Positions 25,811 through 40,600 of a stretch of 64,000 nucleotides of DNA are shown in pieces. The number at the start of each line of letters is the position of its first letter. Position 1 is the first letter of the stretch. Both the position numbers and the translations under genes were made by a program. The stretch comes from Tanytarsus gracilentus (taxonomy: Eukaryota; Arthropoda; Insecta; Diptera; Chironomidae): assembly GCA_038502055.1 (NCBI GenBank), contig JAXRKN010000045.1:10405501-10469500 (forward strand), in the 5' to 3' direction. The notes below the pieces were generated by a model. The model was not told where the DNA came from and searched no databases. It saw only the letters and a list, made by a program, of their open reading frames with translations.

Positions 25811-28800
25811 ATAATCAGTTGTAAAAACGATCATAACTTTTCACTCAAACAATCTTGACACCATCAACAATAACTTTTACGATCCTCTTAAAAAATAATT
25901 AATTATTTTATTCGAACACAATTGTCGAACCAATTATTCGCCTTTAATTGAATTAATTCCACACTCACGTCGCATTTTTCTGTTTACTAGCTTTCATTTC
26001 CGCTTTTCAGTAGCTATTTTCATGCCACCGCACGATCTCGAAGCGACACTTGTCAGATTTATTATTCTCTCTTTCGACTCGACTATAATTATTTTATGGT
26101 TTATTGTATTTTTATTCTGCGAGAATGTGTAGGAAAAACGCAAAGCTGGTGGAATTTTAAAAAGCATTTCGCGTCGACAACAACGGAAAGTCTTGGGTTT
26201 TCGTGGAAGGTAAAATGTCGTAAAAAATTCCAAAGTCGCCGTGACTCCCAAGTGGCTTAATTCTTAGACGTTGATTGGAGGTGATATGAAAAATATTTGC
26301 TGAAATATTCGAAGAATTTCTTGCTGATATTTAGATAAATTTACTGAGCAAAGATTAAATTTTTTCTCAACAGAAAAAAGTCTCATAAAATTTTCCTCGT
26401 TTACCTCACCACATTTAGCTAATATGATAATCATTCATTATGGCCGCAATTTACACATGTACACAGGCGAGTGTGCTTCTCTATCGTTCAAGTCGTAACT
26501 CATACACACGCCATCGTCTTTTATAGAAAATACTATAATAATGTGATTAAGAGCGGCCAACTTGTGCACGACATCGTGGCGGTAAAAATGAATTGGCTAT
26601 TTTTGATATATTTAAAGCTCAGTGTTTGACTTGTTAGCGACCTTTATTTACATTTATTACCCTAAGCATGACATTTTCCGCATTTAATTTTCCATTAAAT
26701 CGAGAAGAGATTTTTTACGAGATTTCACATTATCGCACGTTTTGAACTTACATGCGAATCGATGAAAAGATTAAAATTTGTTATGTGAAATTGCATTATG
26801 AATTATTCATGGATGTTAAAATCCATAATCGATCGAATGAGAGAGATTTGAGGAAATTACCACAACACTCAATGATGCGTTTACGAATCGAATGAATAAT
26901 AAAATTGTACTTTAATAAATTTTAAAAAAACTTTTACATTTTGCAGATATTTTTCAGTTTTTTGAAGCTCCGAAGAAAAAAAATCAAAAGTTGTAAAAAC
27001 AATAAAAAAAATTAATTCTGAGTTAAATTTTTTAAAAAATAAATTGCTTAGGTTTCATAATTTTAAAATTATTTTTTTTTTAAACTTTGGCAATTTTTTT
27101 TAAAAAATATTTTGTACTAAATTTTATTTTAGTAATTTATTTTAATAAATTTTTAAGTGCTTAAATTTTACTTTGATTCATTGCAAAACAGAAGCTGAAA
27201 CATTTCACAAAATTTTCACACGACAAATTTACTTCACCGTAAAACACCGCAACATTAACAAGAAGAACTGCAAACACGAAGCATCAAACTCGGTGTTTGT
27301 TTAATAATTAACTAATTGCCTCCAGTTTAAAATTTATGTGAAGCGTTTTAAAATGTTGTCATTAGTCGGATATTTATTTTATTTTAACATGAAGAGATCA
27401 ACAACACTCGAAGTGCTCCACGGCAATATTTATCGTCTAACCCCAATCACTCGGCTTGAATTTTTATCCATAGAGACTTTTTTACTCTTAAAGAAAAACA
27501 TGGAAAATATTTTTAGAGAAATGTGAAAAAAGGGAGAAGTTGTTGCTGCTCAGTGCTATGCCTGCTGTTCAAGGATCCTATACGTGCCAACATATCTATA
27601 TTAATGTGGAGTGTGTCCCACTGTGACGTAATAGTCAAGCCATTATGTTATTTTTATGTCCTATCGCGGTCACGGGTTGCATTGTGTGCCAGAGGAAAAG
27701 AAGCAAGTCGAGGGCAATGGACTGGACTGACACTGAGAGGGTGTGAAAAGTTAAAATTTATTGAATCTTTTAAAATGTTGTAAAAATGATTTTTAAGGTT
27801 GATATGTTTTTTAAATTACAACAAGAACATTTTTAAAAACTTTTACTGCAAAAATTTTGAACGGCAGAAAGATAAAAGTCACGAAATTAGGAGGATATCG
27901 AAATTAAGACGATTTACCCTAATTAAATTTTCGAAATTATTTTTCTCTCCGTGTAAAAATCCCCCAAAAAATGTCAATTTTAATTAAATTAATGAGCAGT
28001 AAATGTGACAAATTTTTCATCCCTTACATAACTCGCCACAGGATTTTTGATTAACGATTAATTACTTTTTGTCTACAAACTGCAAACAACAACAACAACA
28101 GTCGATTTCAATAATTAATGTCGATGCTCGAAACATTTCGAAATTCAATTACAATAACGCGAAACGGGACAATCGCTCCTCAGGAAATGCACACACAAAA
28201 AAAAGTTACACAATCATGTGTACGACATGCATCCAGAGAGAGATGGAAATGTTTTAATTGAAAATTGAATATGCCACCGACCACCGAAAACACATCATAC
28301 GATGGCAATTATCATAAATTAAAAAATTTTACCCTCAACTCGGTCGTGAGCTCATAAATTTTTTTTGGCGCCCTGCATGCAACTTTTTTTTCCACATTTG
28401 CTGTTCGTTTTTCGAGTGCGGAGGAGGAAAGAAAAGTTTATCAACACTCCATAACATTTTTACTTCATTCACTCGCCCGATATATAAATCCACGTTGTAT
28501 ATCCATTAGATGCACTTCATTTTACAACCAAACGGCTTCATTTGTTCATTCATAAAAAACGAGCTGCGATGAGTTGAAAAGATGGAAAAGTTGTTGTTTA
28601 GAAAAATTGATAGTGGTTGTTGATGATGATGGGAATTTTTAATGTGTTTATTTTGATAAATATTTATTACAAACTTCACTTCTTGTTCTTTGCTCTCTGT
28701 CTTACTCTTAGAACTTTATATTTGAGTGGGATGAAAAATTGAAATTTATTATTTGATAGAAAAATATTTTTCTTGATCAAATTTTGAATTTATTCTTAGG

Positions 28801-30197
28801 ATTTTGAAAATATTTTTAAACGTTCTTAAAATTATTTTTTATTTATTTATTTTATTATAGCTCCGCTATATATTTTTTATGATAAATTTAAAATATTTCG
28901 GGCAAATTTGAAGCTTCGTCAACAATTTTAATTTTTCCCGTGTTAATTAAAAATTTAAAGCACAATCGCTTTAAGTAGTGAAAAAATTTCACCTCATTTT
29001 TTCGCTTTAATCCTTCGCATAAATTATGAAATTGCCTTCCACTCATTAAAAATTCAAAAAACTAACTTTTTACTATGCACATGATATTTATACATTTTAA
29101 TGTAAATTAACTTTCCTCACTCATTACACATCATCCATACACATCCACATGCGCTGGTGCTTTTGTGTATTATGGAAATATGATAACCTCATTAAAGCAT
29201 TACGTAATTAATCTTTCAACAGGGATGTATTAATCACGCTGGTAAATGGTAGTTGAGGGTGAGCTTAAAAAAGTCATTTTGCACATATCTTCCGCTCCAC
29301 ATAAGATGTTGATTACACTTCCTTTCGGATGATACTTACTCACATCAGAGAGTGGGGTTTTAACTCTTAAGTGATAAAGTGAAAAATTCTCTCTTATTCC
29401 ACCACACTGAAGCGTCGTTCATAGCCTCGTTATTCAATTATAAATAATCTCTTCTCTCTTTCTCATTCTCGTGAACATGCAATTAAAAATTATGGTTAAA
29501 TTTAATGGAATAACTAAGCTCTCCTGGTTACATTTTTTAACGATGTTTGGAATTTTTTATCAGTGATATGATGAAGGTACGGAAGAGAGAGAAAAAAGCC
29601 TAGAAAATACTAAATATTACCGTGCAAACCCTCTTTTTAATATGCTCACGAAATGTTATGTGTGGATAAGGTAAAATTGTGTCATGGTACTATAAAAATT
29701 TGCTTGAAAAAAGAGAAAAATTTAAATGAAGAAAATGAGGTGTGTTAGAGCGCATTTTTAGAAAAATTTAAAAAGAAATTGATAAAAATATTAAAACCAA
29801 GCTGGGCCCATAACCTCTTATATTTTGAAATTTAAAAATACATTGACAATGAAAAAAATTTGAACCCAATTTTTTAAGCTTTCAACAAAATTTTAATTAA
29901 TTTGCAATATTTTCTTAAATTTAATCACATCTAATAACTTGAAAATCACTCAAATGTCCTATTAAATTTTAAAAAATCAAACTTTACTCAAGGGTGACTC
30001 TTAAATCATATAAATTTATTGTATATTTTTTATGTTTTATATGGTCTTAATTTTGTGTGTGTGGTGGTTGGGTGGGTGCCGTATTAGTTGATTTTGGGTG
30101 GTCCGTAATTATTTCAGTGTGGGTGGTCGTACGTGTCGTGGGGGTCCGGTGGAGTGGATCCAGTTATCTATTTTAGTGCCGGGTGGCCCAGTCAATT

Positions 30198-30291
30198 GGA
30201 TCGGTGCTGGATGACAGTTCTTGTGGAACCAAACTTAAGTTCCAGTGCTGCATCGTTTGGTTCCACAAGAACTGTCATCAGCACTCGATCC
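30198..30291. repeat. Long inverted repeat: 37-base arms, 24 bp perfect, 20-base loop
   Basis: Bases 30211-30234 are the exact reverse complement of 30255-30278. Pairing continues outward to 30198 and 30291 with a few mismatches or a one-base shift. The loop is 30235-30254. It sits at the right end of a GT-rich, strand-asymmetric block (about 30040-30200, many gggtgg words) quite unlike the surrounding AT-rich DNA. It could be a hairpin RNA precursor or the end of a mobile element. Confidence 0.9.
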
Positions 30292-32470
30292 TAATATGTT
30301 ATAACAAATAAAATTTTAAATTTATATGGATTTATATGGGAGTTGGGGACCCCTTGACTTTACTTCATCATCAAATTTAATGTTAACTTTTAAACTTTTT
30401 TAATTCAGACAACTTCATCACTCTAACGCTCGTATATTTTACTCTAAAAGAGTGCACTCTAAAGAGCCACCATCGAGCATGTTAAACACGGGTGGTGGGA
30501 GGTAAAAGTTAATAAATATGATGTGAAAAATGTGCAACTTCAACAATTTTTCCACTCTACATCATATAAAAAACTTTTCTTTCCACTGTACAACTCTCAA
30601 CAGTCATTTGAATCGATATGAACTGCACTTTTGAGCTGAACATGTAGTTTTTTTTTTGTAACAGTCCTTTGAACTTAATGCTCTCCCACAGCAATTACTG
30701 TGAAACTCTTCATCACAAAAAAATGTAGAATGTGCGATTGAAGAAGTTGAAGTGAAATTTATAATCGAGTTGCACGTAATTTGAACACAAAAATGCTTAA
30801 TTTATTTACAATTTCAGCGAGAACTCTCGAGATACTAATTAATTAAATTTTTTGCTGCTTACGAGCGTTCACAACACATTTAGGTTGCATGATAGCGTGA
30901 AATAAGAAGAAATAAAATCTCATAAATAATTTTTCACAAAAAAATGTTTACATTTGCTGTTGTGGTTTTTTTGTGTGTACACTCTCGCTTTTTTTATGAA
31001 TGAAAAATTCCCCCATCACAGTCGAGAGAGAGATTTACTCGCTGGCAGGGACTTAGAAAGAAATCTAAAAAAATGTGATGTCACATAACTCATAAAAAAT
31101 ACTATTTACATTCGATGATGACAGCTTTCGGGGTAATTAGTCTCTGTTGAGGTTGAAAAGGAGTGTCGTGTTTCTCGATGACTGCCTAGATTGATGGCCA
31201 AAATGTTGATGAATTTATTTTTGCGTGTGCGAAATTTTATTTTTAGAATTTTTGACGATTATGAATGAAATTTTGCAATAAATAAAAAATTTTGTAGCTC
31301 CTCTAATCTAATCTAATCTAACTTTCAAAAAATCAAATTTTTTATATTTTTTTACAAATTCTAAATAATAATTTTAATAAAATTCTCACAAATTAAAAAT
31401 ACTTTTATACCCCAAAAAAATTAAATGCACGCTGAAGTCTCCCTCGAGTCTCTTCGAAGCTAATTTCCCTCTCAGTTTGTTGACTTTCCAGCAACTCGTG
31501 TGTTGGGAATTGAAAAATTAGCCGCAAACACGGAAAATTATTATCAGCGCGGTGACATCGAGTTTGTGCTGCATTCTCTCTGATTTTACCTTCATGTAAT
31601 TATGAAACTTCCCTTCAATTTGCTTACCGCGGTGCTTCGCGACAATTTCGCCAATTAATCATTCGCGCTTTTGTGCTAAATTATTTTTAATAAAAACAGA
31701 GAAACGTTGACAGGTGCTTTTTATAGTCGTAGAAGAAAATGATAAGGAAGTGACTGCCAGTACTTTGACTACCCTCCGTTGATGTCGCATGAAATTTCCC
31801 CTCTTTGCGCAATCGCAATTTTCAACCCCGAATGCACTCATGAACCGAAATCGACACGAACGCATTGCACTCGTTCGAATGTGAATCAACTGGTTTTGTT
31901 CGAAAATTCTCCTTTCGAAACACTTCGTGCTCTGTGTGATGCATGCATGCCGCTTCGCATTTTCAGTTTCATAAAATCTTTCGTCGTGCACGGTCGCGTT
32001 TGCGTCTCGAGGAATTTTAAGAATAAAATTTGGAGAAGAAATTTTTTCTCATCGAGAACTTGAAGTTTTTTTTTTGGATTTCGCAAAGTGATTTTTGGAT
32101 TATTGATAAAATCGTGAAAAACTGTCAAAAAAATCTCTTCTCAGTTCCATCGACACTTTTTCTGTCGTGTAACATAAGTTGAGATCATCGGAGGAACATA
32201 AACATATAAAAAATTTCCATGTTGAAGATTGCAAGGTTGAAGATAATAAAAGTTGGAAAAAAGTGTGTATCAAGTGCGTACATGCGAGAGCACACACTCG
32301 ACATATATGAATGAAATAACTCCCAATCTGTTTTAAAATACCAACCATAAGCTACTCATAATAAAAATAATCATAATAAATAAAATTTTCCTCTCTCTGT
32401 GCGTGTTTATGCGTTTTTCTTTATCGTGAAGTGATTTGTGGTGGAAAAAAGAGAGAAGAAAGGAAAAAGT

Positions 32471-32581
32471 TCAGTTTCAATAATAATTTTTAATAAGCTG
32501 AGAGAAAAAAAAAGTAAATAAATAACGAAAGAGGAAAAATATTAAAAATTATGGGAAAAAAGTTGTTCGATTAAAAGAGCG
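32471..32581 (+). other. Possible untranslated first exon of an unseen gene
   Basis: An initiator-like TCAGTT at 32471 is followed by A-rich, UTR-like sequence and a good donor (gcg|gtaagg) at 32582. The only ATG opens a seven-codon frame. No TATA box is visible. It is suggestive only. Confidence 0.25.
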
Positions 32582-34429
32582 GTAAGGAAAATTTATTCCA
32601 TAAATATTCAAGAAATTTCATGCCGAACATTTTTCTTGCTGTGCCTGCGAACATGTGTTTGATGTTCAATAAAATTCTTGACATTCGCGATTTTTTTTCT
32701 CTAACTTTCAAGGGAAAAAAGTTTCATCGCTATGATTTATTGTGTGGGAAAGTTGAAAAAATATATTTGTGCTTATTAAATTATTCTTGAAGTCTTGAAG
32801 TGTGTCATAAACGTCAAAAATATTGAAATATTGAAATCATTATGTGCTCATTAGAGACTCGCTTAAAGTGACACTTTTTTGTGATCGTCATTGAAGAATT
32901 CGATTTATTTAAAAATAAAATGATTTTTAATTTCACAAAAAAATTAAAGAAGTTAAGAATTTATAATTTTTGCAAGCAAAAAATTAGAAACACTAAAGAC
33001 AGAAATGAAGATTATTTTGTTTAGGATTCGAACCTTCCGAATTTAATTATTTTTCTGTGTTTTACAATTTTTTTAAAATAAAAATCACAAAGTGCAAATT
33101 TATTTTCATTAAAATATTTTTATTATTTTCATCATTTTTAATTCGTTCAAATATTTTAATTTTAATATCAAAAAAATTCATCAAAATTTTTCCTCAACTA
33201 TTTTAATTTCAATTAATCTCCTTCCAATTAGTTGCTTGAATAATTTTTACTTTAATGCATTGCAATGATAAATATTTTAAAAAACTCTCTGGCGAAATAA
33301 AAACTTTCTGTCGTCTGATTTTGATGGCAATTTTGAAGTCATTTTGTTCTTCTTCTTTGCGCTTTACTCATAGAAATTTTTTTGTTCTCACAACTTCGTC
33401 TTGGCTTTGATAACAACAAAAAAACAAGGCAAGGACATGGTGAATGTCGTACAAGGAAGACACTTTACATTTGGGATATAAATAACGAGCAAAAATTTGC
33501 CAATTTTCTTTTTTATCCGCCATAAAAAAAATTCTTTGAGAGTCGTTGTGCAATTAAAAAAAATCCACATCGCAGACGAAGAATTTTTTAAAAGCTGGCG
33601 GCGGATGGAAAGGAAAAGGCAAAAGAAAAAGAATAAAATTTCCTTCTTTTAAGAATTGAGTAAATAAAGAGCTTTCTGATGCTCTGCTAAGGGCTGCCTT
33701 GGTTGAAAAAAATATCGCGAGTACAAAGTGATAATTTGAAACATTTTCGCTGAAAGGCACAAAAAAACTGATAAAGTACTTCTGCCGCTTGTTTTTAATT
33801 GCAAAAGAGTCAAATTAAAATGGGCAAAAGTGAGTTTTTCCGAACTGAGAATGAAACAAAAAATAAGGCGAATGTCGGAGCGGGAATAATTTATTTGCCT
33901 AGCACTTAACACGAAGCATCGCCAGATAATAAATTCGCCGCAATTTTCCAGAGCTACTTACGTGCTTTCTCTCTTTTTGTGCTTCCTATAAGCGCTGAAG
34001 AAAATTTTCATCACGCATCTCGAGGGTTAAAAGCGTAAACAGGCAGTTTATATGGAAAATTTCCTATCACTTTTTGGGTAGTCGATGCAAGGGATGGCAA
34101 TTGCTGTGTTTATGATAATGAGGTGTTTTTGGCGTGACACGAATTATTTAAATTTTTTATTTTTTATTTAAATCATAATTTTTTACTGTCTAATTTTTTT
34201 CAACTTTCCCACGCTAAAAATTTATTTAGCCAACAATGAAACTCTTTCTAAAAAGTAGTTAGCAAACCTCATCCCCATTTTATTGTGTTTTCCTATCCAA
34301 TATTCGGCATGAAAATTTATTGTGAAAGGTGAAATATTTTCTCTTGCTTTCGTTAGCATTTTTCACTTCACGGCTCGTGGTGGAATTTTTGCCGCTATTA
34401 ATTTTTGCCTTTTCCCTCTTTTTTTGCAG

Positions 34430-34640
34430 AAACACTTTGAGATACAGCATAAAATATGTTTTTTTGGTGAAAAATAATTCAAGTGAAAGAATCAATAATA
34501 ATTATTGAATAAATTCAAATGTTCAAATAACAAACAAGTTTTGAAGTGGTTGAAAATTTGTTGATTAAACAAAGTGAAAAATTATTATAACAAAAAAAAT
34601 TATTTTTGCAAAACAACAAAAACCAGCGGAACCATAAAAG
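34430..34640 (+). other. Possible untranslated internal exon
   Basis: A strong polypyrimidine tract and tttttgcag acceptor (AG at 34428-34429) precede 211 bases of A-rich, stop-filled sequence ending accataaaag|gttagtg. It resembles a 5' UTR exon spliced between long introns, and could pair with the donor at 32582. No coding exon in the window confirms this. Confidence 0.3.
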
Positions 34641-37600
34641 GTTAGTGAAAAAATTATTAAGTTCTTGAGATTGATTTTGTGGGATTGGAAATTAATTAAA
34701 AGAAGGAAAAATTCTTCAACTCAAATATTTGCTCGATTTGGGATGAGCTCAAATGAAGTCAAGTGAAATTAATTTTTAGGAAGAAAATTTACTGGAAATA
34801 TTTTTAAGGCGAACCGATTTAATTAATTATTGACGTCAGTTGAGGAATTTTAATGAAGTTATAAAACTGGACTTTTCCGCTTGTGGAAATTTCTGAATAA
34901 TTCTGAGGATTTAGAAATATTTAATTAAATTTAATTGAAATAAACTTAAAATTTAGAAATCTCAAATTTTTAATTTTTCGAATATCAAAATCTTTTTTAA
35001 CCAAGATGGTCAGCCTCATTCAACCTTCATAGAAAATCCTTTGTTTTTTCAACGCCCACAATTAAAATAACAAAAAAACCTTCCACAACTAATCCTCTGC
35101 GGTCACAACTCACCTTCAATAAGCCTGAAACTACTTCAGTCCGCCATATTTTTTATTCACGCAAATGACCGATTTAAAATTCACACACAGTAAAGTTGGA
35201 GTGACAAAAGACGATAAATATCATCGTATACTAATCATAATGCCATTTTCTCTTTCCACGTGTATTCACATTGGCTTTCTTTTTTGAATATTCAGGAATA
35301 AAATAACAATTTTCCATTTAAATGGCTTCAGTCGACTTGGCCTTGTATGTGTGTCAAGCGGGCTCACATAACAACAGCAAAAATATTCATGATTTCTCTC
35401 CATATAATTTTGCCCCTTTTTTCTGTGGTGTGTTGGGTTCGAGATGGTAGAAATATCCATAAATGGCTTCAACAGCAAAGGCCTTGTTATGACGTGACGT
35501 ATGGGCAACGTTTAGAAGAGTGAATGAATTGTTAAGGATAACAAATTGGCAGAAAGACCGCTTGTCATGGGCTTCGGCTTGAATCTTGTTTCTCAAAACA
35601 CGTTGAATTGATAGTGAACACTCGGAATTTTTAATCTCAAGATTTAATTTTAATCTTTATCTTTTTCGATGTGATTATAGTCAACTCGAATTGCAATCGC
35701 TTGTCAAAATAATTCCACACATATTTTTTTATTTGAGAAAACAACCAGAAATAATTTAATTTGCCTCGTGAGTGCCAGAAATGTATGAAATTGAGGAAAG
35801 AAGCCGCATTTCCTTGAACGATGTGCGTGCAAAAGCGTCAATTTGAAAGTGAAGTCTAGGCATTCATTCACGTTGTGCTCGGCTCGATATGTTTCTCATT
35901 TATGTATACAAAAACCATGTACGCTCCTCTTCGGCAAAGCGGAGACGATAAGGAAAAATAAATTGGCACTCGGAGAATTTGATAAAGAAGAGAGTGAGAG
36001 ATGGCTTCCCTCTTTGCTGCTTGCTATTATATTGATACTCTTGTTGTTGGTTCTCGCTTTTGTGGGTCTCGTTAAAGATTAAAGTTATTCAGTATTCGGC
36101 TTCTGTTTTTTCAAGGGTAAATGATTAAAGCACAAAAGAACCTGACTGACAAAATTAAATTATTGTCGGATTTTAATTGCTTTAAAAGAGAATAAGGGAT
36201 GAAAAGGAAATTCTGACTGGCTTTGTGTTTAAAAAAGGTTAAATTTACGTGCAATTTGTTTAGATTTTATTCACCATAGAAAATAATTAGAGAAGAAAGA
36301 TTTAGAATTTCTAAACGTGAGCGTAAAATTGATTGCACATTTTGACTTTAGCGAGTTGAAGATTTTTAATAAAATTTTAAATTATTTTAATGTTGTCAGA
36401 TTAAAGTATTTTTTAGAGTTTCTTACCTATGCAAAATTTATATTCAAAAAATGTAATTTGACTATTTTTATTTTAAAAAATTTTGCAACAAAAATTTAAT
36501 TTTATAAATTTTATTTTACCAAATTCTACAAAAACGATAAAATTGATTTATTTTTCAAGATAAAAACTTCACCGCACGAAAATTCACTTCAAGTTAAATT
36601 GCCAAAACTCATGAACAGTCAATTTCTCTTTTTGAAAATTATTTCAAGTCAATCTTCAGATAGAAAATTCTTTAACGATTAAAAAGCTTCTCGAAGCAAT
36701 GTAACTTGAAGATGTCAGATGGAAATAAAATAATGAGATTATTAAATAAAAGAAAAAATCAACTTCATGTGCAATTATTATTTTTTTCAGTGCTCGAATG
36801 AAATTTGAGCGCATCTGCGAAGTCTTTCAAACTAATGATGGAATTTCAATTAGAAAAGTATCTTAAATTTTTCTTAAAGAATTCCTCATCACAAAACTTT
36901 TTTTTCCCTCGAGGGTTTCTTCGAAAACTTTTCAATCACAGTCATGACGCTGTCAAGAATAATTGGCTGTAAAAAATTCTTTCACATAAAAAGTTTTCTT
37001 CATAAAATGATTTATTTGCATGACCTTCATCCAGCATGTATGTGTGTGACAATGGTTGATGACGTCACTTGAATTAATTACACTTGAACCTTCATCTCTT
37101 TCCTCTCTAATCACTGCTTAAGACCTTTTTTCCTCATCTAAAGCTCTCACAGAGCCTTTAAGGGCGTGCCAAAAATTCTTTAAGTCTTTATTTTCTGTAA
37201 ATCCTCCGAAAAATTCTCGTTTACGTTAAACAGCACGGAATCCCCTCTTTATTTACTTTCACGATCCGTGTATGTCTGCCATCGTGACTTTCGCTCTCCT
37301 ATTGAAAGGATTTTTTTTTATTTTCTCAGAATTTCTCACATCATGGGGCTTTAAATTTTCCACACGAGTTTTCATCAATTCACCGAGACCACTCAACAGA
37401 TTTGAATCTCCATCTCCAAAAAAAGCAATTCCTGTTTGAATACGTACATTAAAATATATTTTTAAAAGTGTCGTCATCATCTCAAATAGAAATTTTTCGC
37501 AGCTGAATGACGATGGTGAAAAAATAAATTGCTTGTGTGTGTGTGTGGTTGTTTTAGAGCCCTTTTCACTCCTTCTTTTTCGACGAGGCTTAAAATCGGA

Positions 37601-40600
37601 GAGGAGAGAAAATGTAAAGCTCGAGTGCTGATGCATGGAAATTGGGCAGTGGGTGTGGATAATATTCAAATATAGAATATTGAGTGTGAGGGGTGGGAAC
37701 TTAGGATTTTTTGAAAATTTTTGTGTACTTAAATAATTTTTGTCTGTTAAAATTTTAAATAATTTTTAATTAAATTAGTTTCCACCCCTTGACCATCTCA
37801 ATTTTTCTCACAGCCAACACACTTTAACTCTCTCCCGCTTTCAAATGTTTGCTTTTATCTTTATTTTCTATTTCTTGTTCTTTAAGCGCTCGCATATAGT
37901 GCGATTCTTCTTCTTTTTCGGAGGGCCAAATGTAAATGTTTCCTTTATACATTGATGGCTTTCGATGAAAAGGTTTCCTACTTCAATTCAAATTTTGGAT
38001 AAATATTGACGCAAGAATATTTTTCGCCTTCTCACTCCCTCGAAATAAATTGGAGAAATTTTCAGAAAAAAAAAATCCGTTCTCAATGCATGACTCTCTG
38101 GCTGGTATTACTCGATGTCGACGATGCTGTCACATCGACGATGATGATGGAGAAAAATTTCTGTGGATTGAGATTTTTCTCTGTGTGTGAAATATTTTGC
38201 ATATTTGAGTCATAAGCCTGACTCATTTGTATTCGGATCCGCTTGAATATCGATGACGAAGTTGCGTTCGTTGTGATTTTAAGGCATTAAGAACTCGCTT
38301 TTGGGTGAATTTCGTACGCATTGAAATGGAATAAAGAGGAGCCATGAGCGAGTGAAGATAAGAAAAAGCCGAAAAAGAGAGAGAGAAAATTTTATTTATT
38401 TTTGTAGTGAAGCAACGCGAAGAGGTGATTGTTAATTAAATCCAGCTTAGGTGGAAATTTTACAGTTGGGCTTTCAGAAAAATATCAAAAGCGGTTTTGG
38501 AAAATTTGAAAAGCTCTTTTAAAGTGTTGGATGGAAAAATAATTAAAAGCTTTAGAATTCAGGAAAAATAAATATTTTTGTATTGAAATTTTTTAATAAT
38601 TCCCAAATGTAAATTTACAGGAATTTTATAAATAAAATTTTCTCCATACTTTTTATGAATTTTTGATGTAAAACTTTTATAAGCTTTTGTTAATATTACA
38701 CTCAATTATTTGAGGAGAGTTTTTATGTCATGATCGTATGAGAATTAAAAAGTTTTAAATAAATTCCTTTTTGTAAATTCTTGTATTTCTATTGGATAAA
38801 GTTAGTTAATAATTTTTTACAGTTTTTCTGTGAATTAAAAGTTTAAAATGCCTGCATCGTACTCAAAAAACATGGAGTGTGGCCGTGTGGGTTACAGATC
38901 CGACAAAAATTCTGCAATTTTTCTGTAGTTTTTTCCTTGACTTTTTTATTGACCGTTCAATTTAATTTTTAAATTTAAGTTTAATTTAAATATTATGATT
39001 AAAACTTTTTTCTACTTTTCTCTTTTTATACTGAAAAAGTTCGAATTTTTTACCAATTTTTTTCTAATTAAAAATTTCTCTTCTGTCTCAGCAAACTTTG
39101 ATTATTTTCAAGATTTTATTCATCACTGGTTATTTTGGTTTTAATTTTTCGAATTGCATAAGTTTTTGGTGTTAGTTCGAAAAATTCCGGCAAGTGCTGA
39201 AGATAAATATTTTTCCAAACTTTCTTGCTTATGAACTTTATGATGCTGAAGGAAGAAGTTGGAGGAAATTGCAATTAATTATTCTCTGTCGATAAACAAA
39301 CTAGTTTTTCTCTCTCTCCATTCGAAACCAAACCCTCCTCAATTTTTGTTGCAAAATTTCTCTCTAGATGATAGAAAGCAATTTCCTGAGATATTAAAAA
39401 TGATGCTATGACGTAAGCTGAATGCATAAAGAAGAGTTTCTCCCCCAGTGAAGTCAATTTGTGCACGCACGATGACTCACCATGAATTGGAATTCTTCTA
39501 TTTTCACGCTTTATTGGATTAAATTTCACTTCTTTTGTTAAAATAATATTTTTATTGCATTTGCGATAATTCTTAAGGAATTCTTTCACTTTTTAAAAAC
39601 GACTGCAAAAGACATTTTTTTTCTTTGATGACATCAATGATAAATTTTTAACTTCGCTTTCTCATGTTGCATTTTCCCCACAAAATCCAATTCAATTTCT
39701 CATGAAATTCTTTTTAAATTTAATTTAACTGCAAACGAAAAAGAGCAAGAAAAGAATGGAAAATCCTTTCGAGGAGTGAAATTGAATGCAATTGCTTTTA
39801 TGTGAGATATGTGTGTGAGTAAATAGAGTGAAATCTCATAAAAAAATCAAATCAAATTCTGAGACTTGTTTAAGAAGAAGAAAATTGATTAATGTTCGAA
39901 ATTTTAAGTATCCATTTTTAGACTCAAATTTTTTTAGACTAAAAAAGAACAAAAATACTTAAATCCAAAAAGGTTTTTAAGACCAATGCAATTAGAGGAT
40001 CAAGAAGGAATTTTTTCATCCTCCAACACTTTCACTCTCCAACAACGCTCTAAAGGTCGAAAAAAACAATGCGAGATTTGTGTATAAAAAGGGAAAAGCT
40101 CGAGAGATAAAAATTATGATGATGGGCTGTGAAAAAGAGAGTGAGGAGGAGGAGGGCAGCAGCAACAGAATGAGCGAGGGCACAAAAGAAAAATGTTATG
40201 ATTTATTAATTAATCTCGCAGCATCTTTTTGTGTGTCTTAGATTTATTATTTCTTCTTTTTATTCTAACTTTAACTCTCTCGCTTTTCTTCCTTATCATT
40301 AGCAGGGGATGGACACTGAAATTATGAGATTAATTTTTTTTGGCATAATTATCTTATATGATTTAAATTTTTTATCAAAGTTTCCAACCCCTTGAGTTTT
40401 TTCTCGTTGCTCCATGTGCTTAAGCCTAATAAGAAAAGAATTATGTGTCGGTGGTGGTTAAGTTGGGGAAGAATAATTTCTGCAGCAGTTGTTTCTTGCC
40501 TAAAAAAATTCCATCTCAAGAACAACAAATTAATTTCCGCAAGTCATTTTATATATGAAATTGCAGCCATATGCCGACTTTTAGTATGTGACTTCTCTTC

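Noticed and set aside
31302..31321. TCTAA repeats as a telomere-like array
   Set aside because: Only four units, and the insect telomere unit TTAGG would read CCTAA, not TCTAA.
31659..32063. Overlapping frames of 110 and 94 codons on opposite strands
   Set aside because: Mutually overlapping in a GC-richer patch with similar lengths on both strands, as expected by chance.
37259..37669. 136-codon minus-strand frame
   Set aside because: No recognisable domain, low-complexity composition, no promoter or splice context; probably chance in a GC-richer patch.
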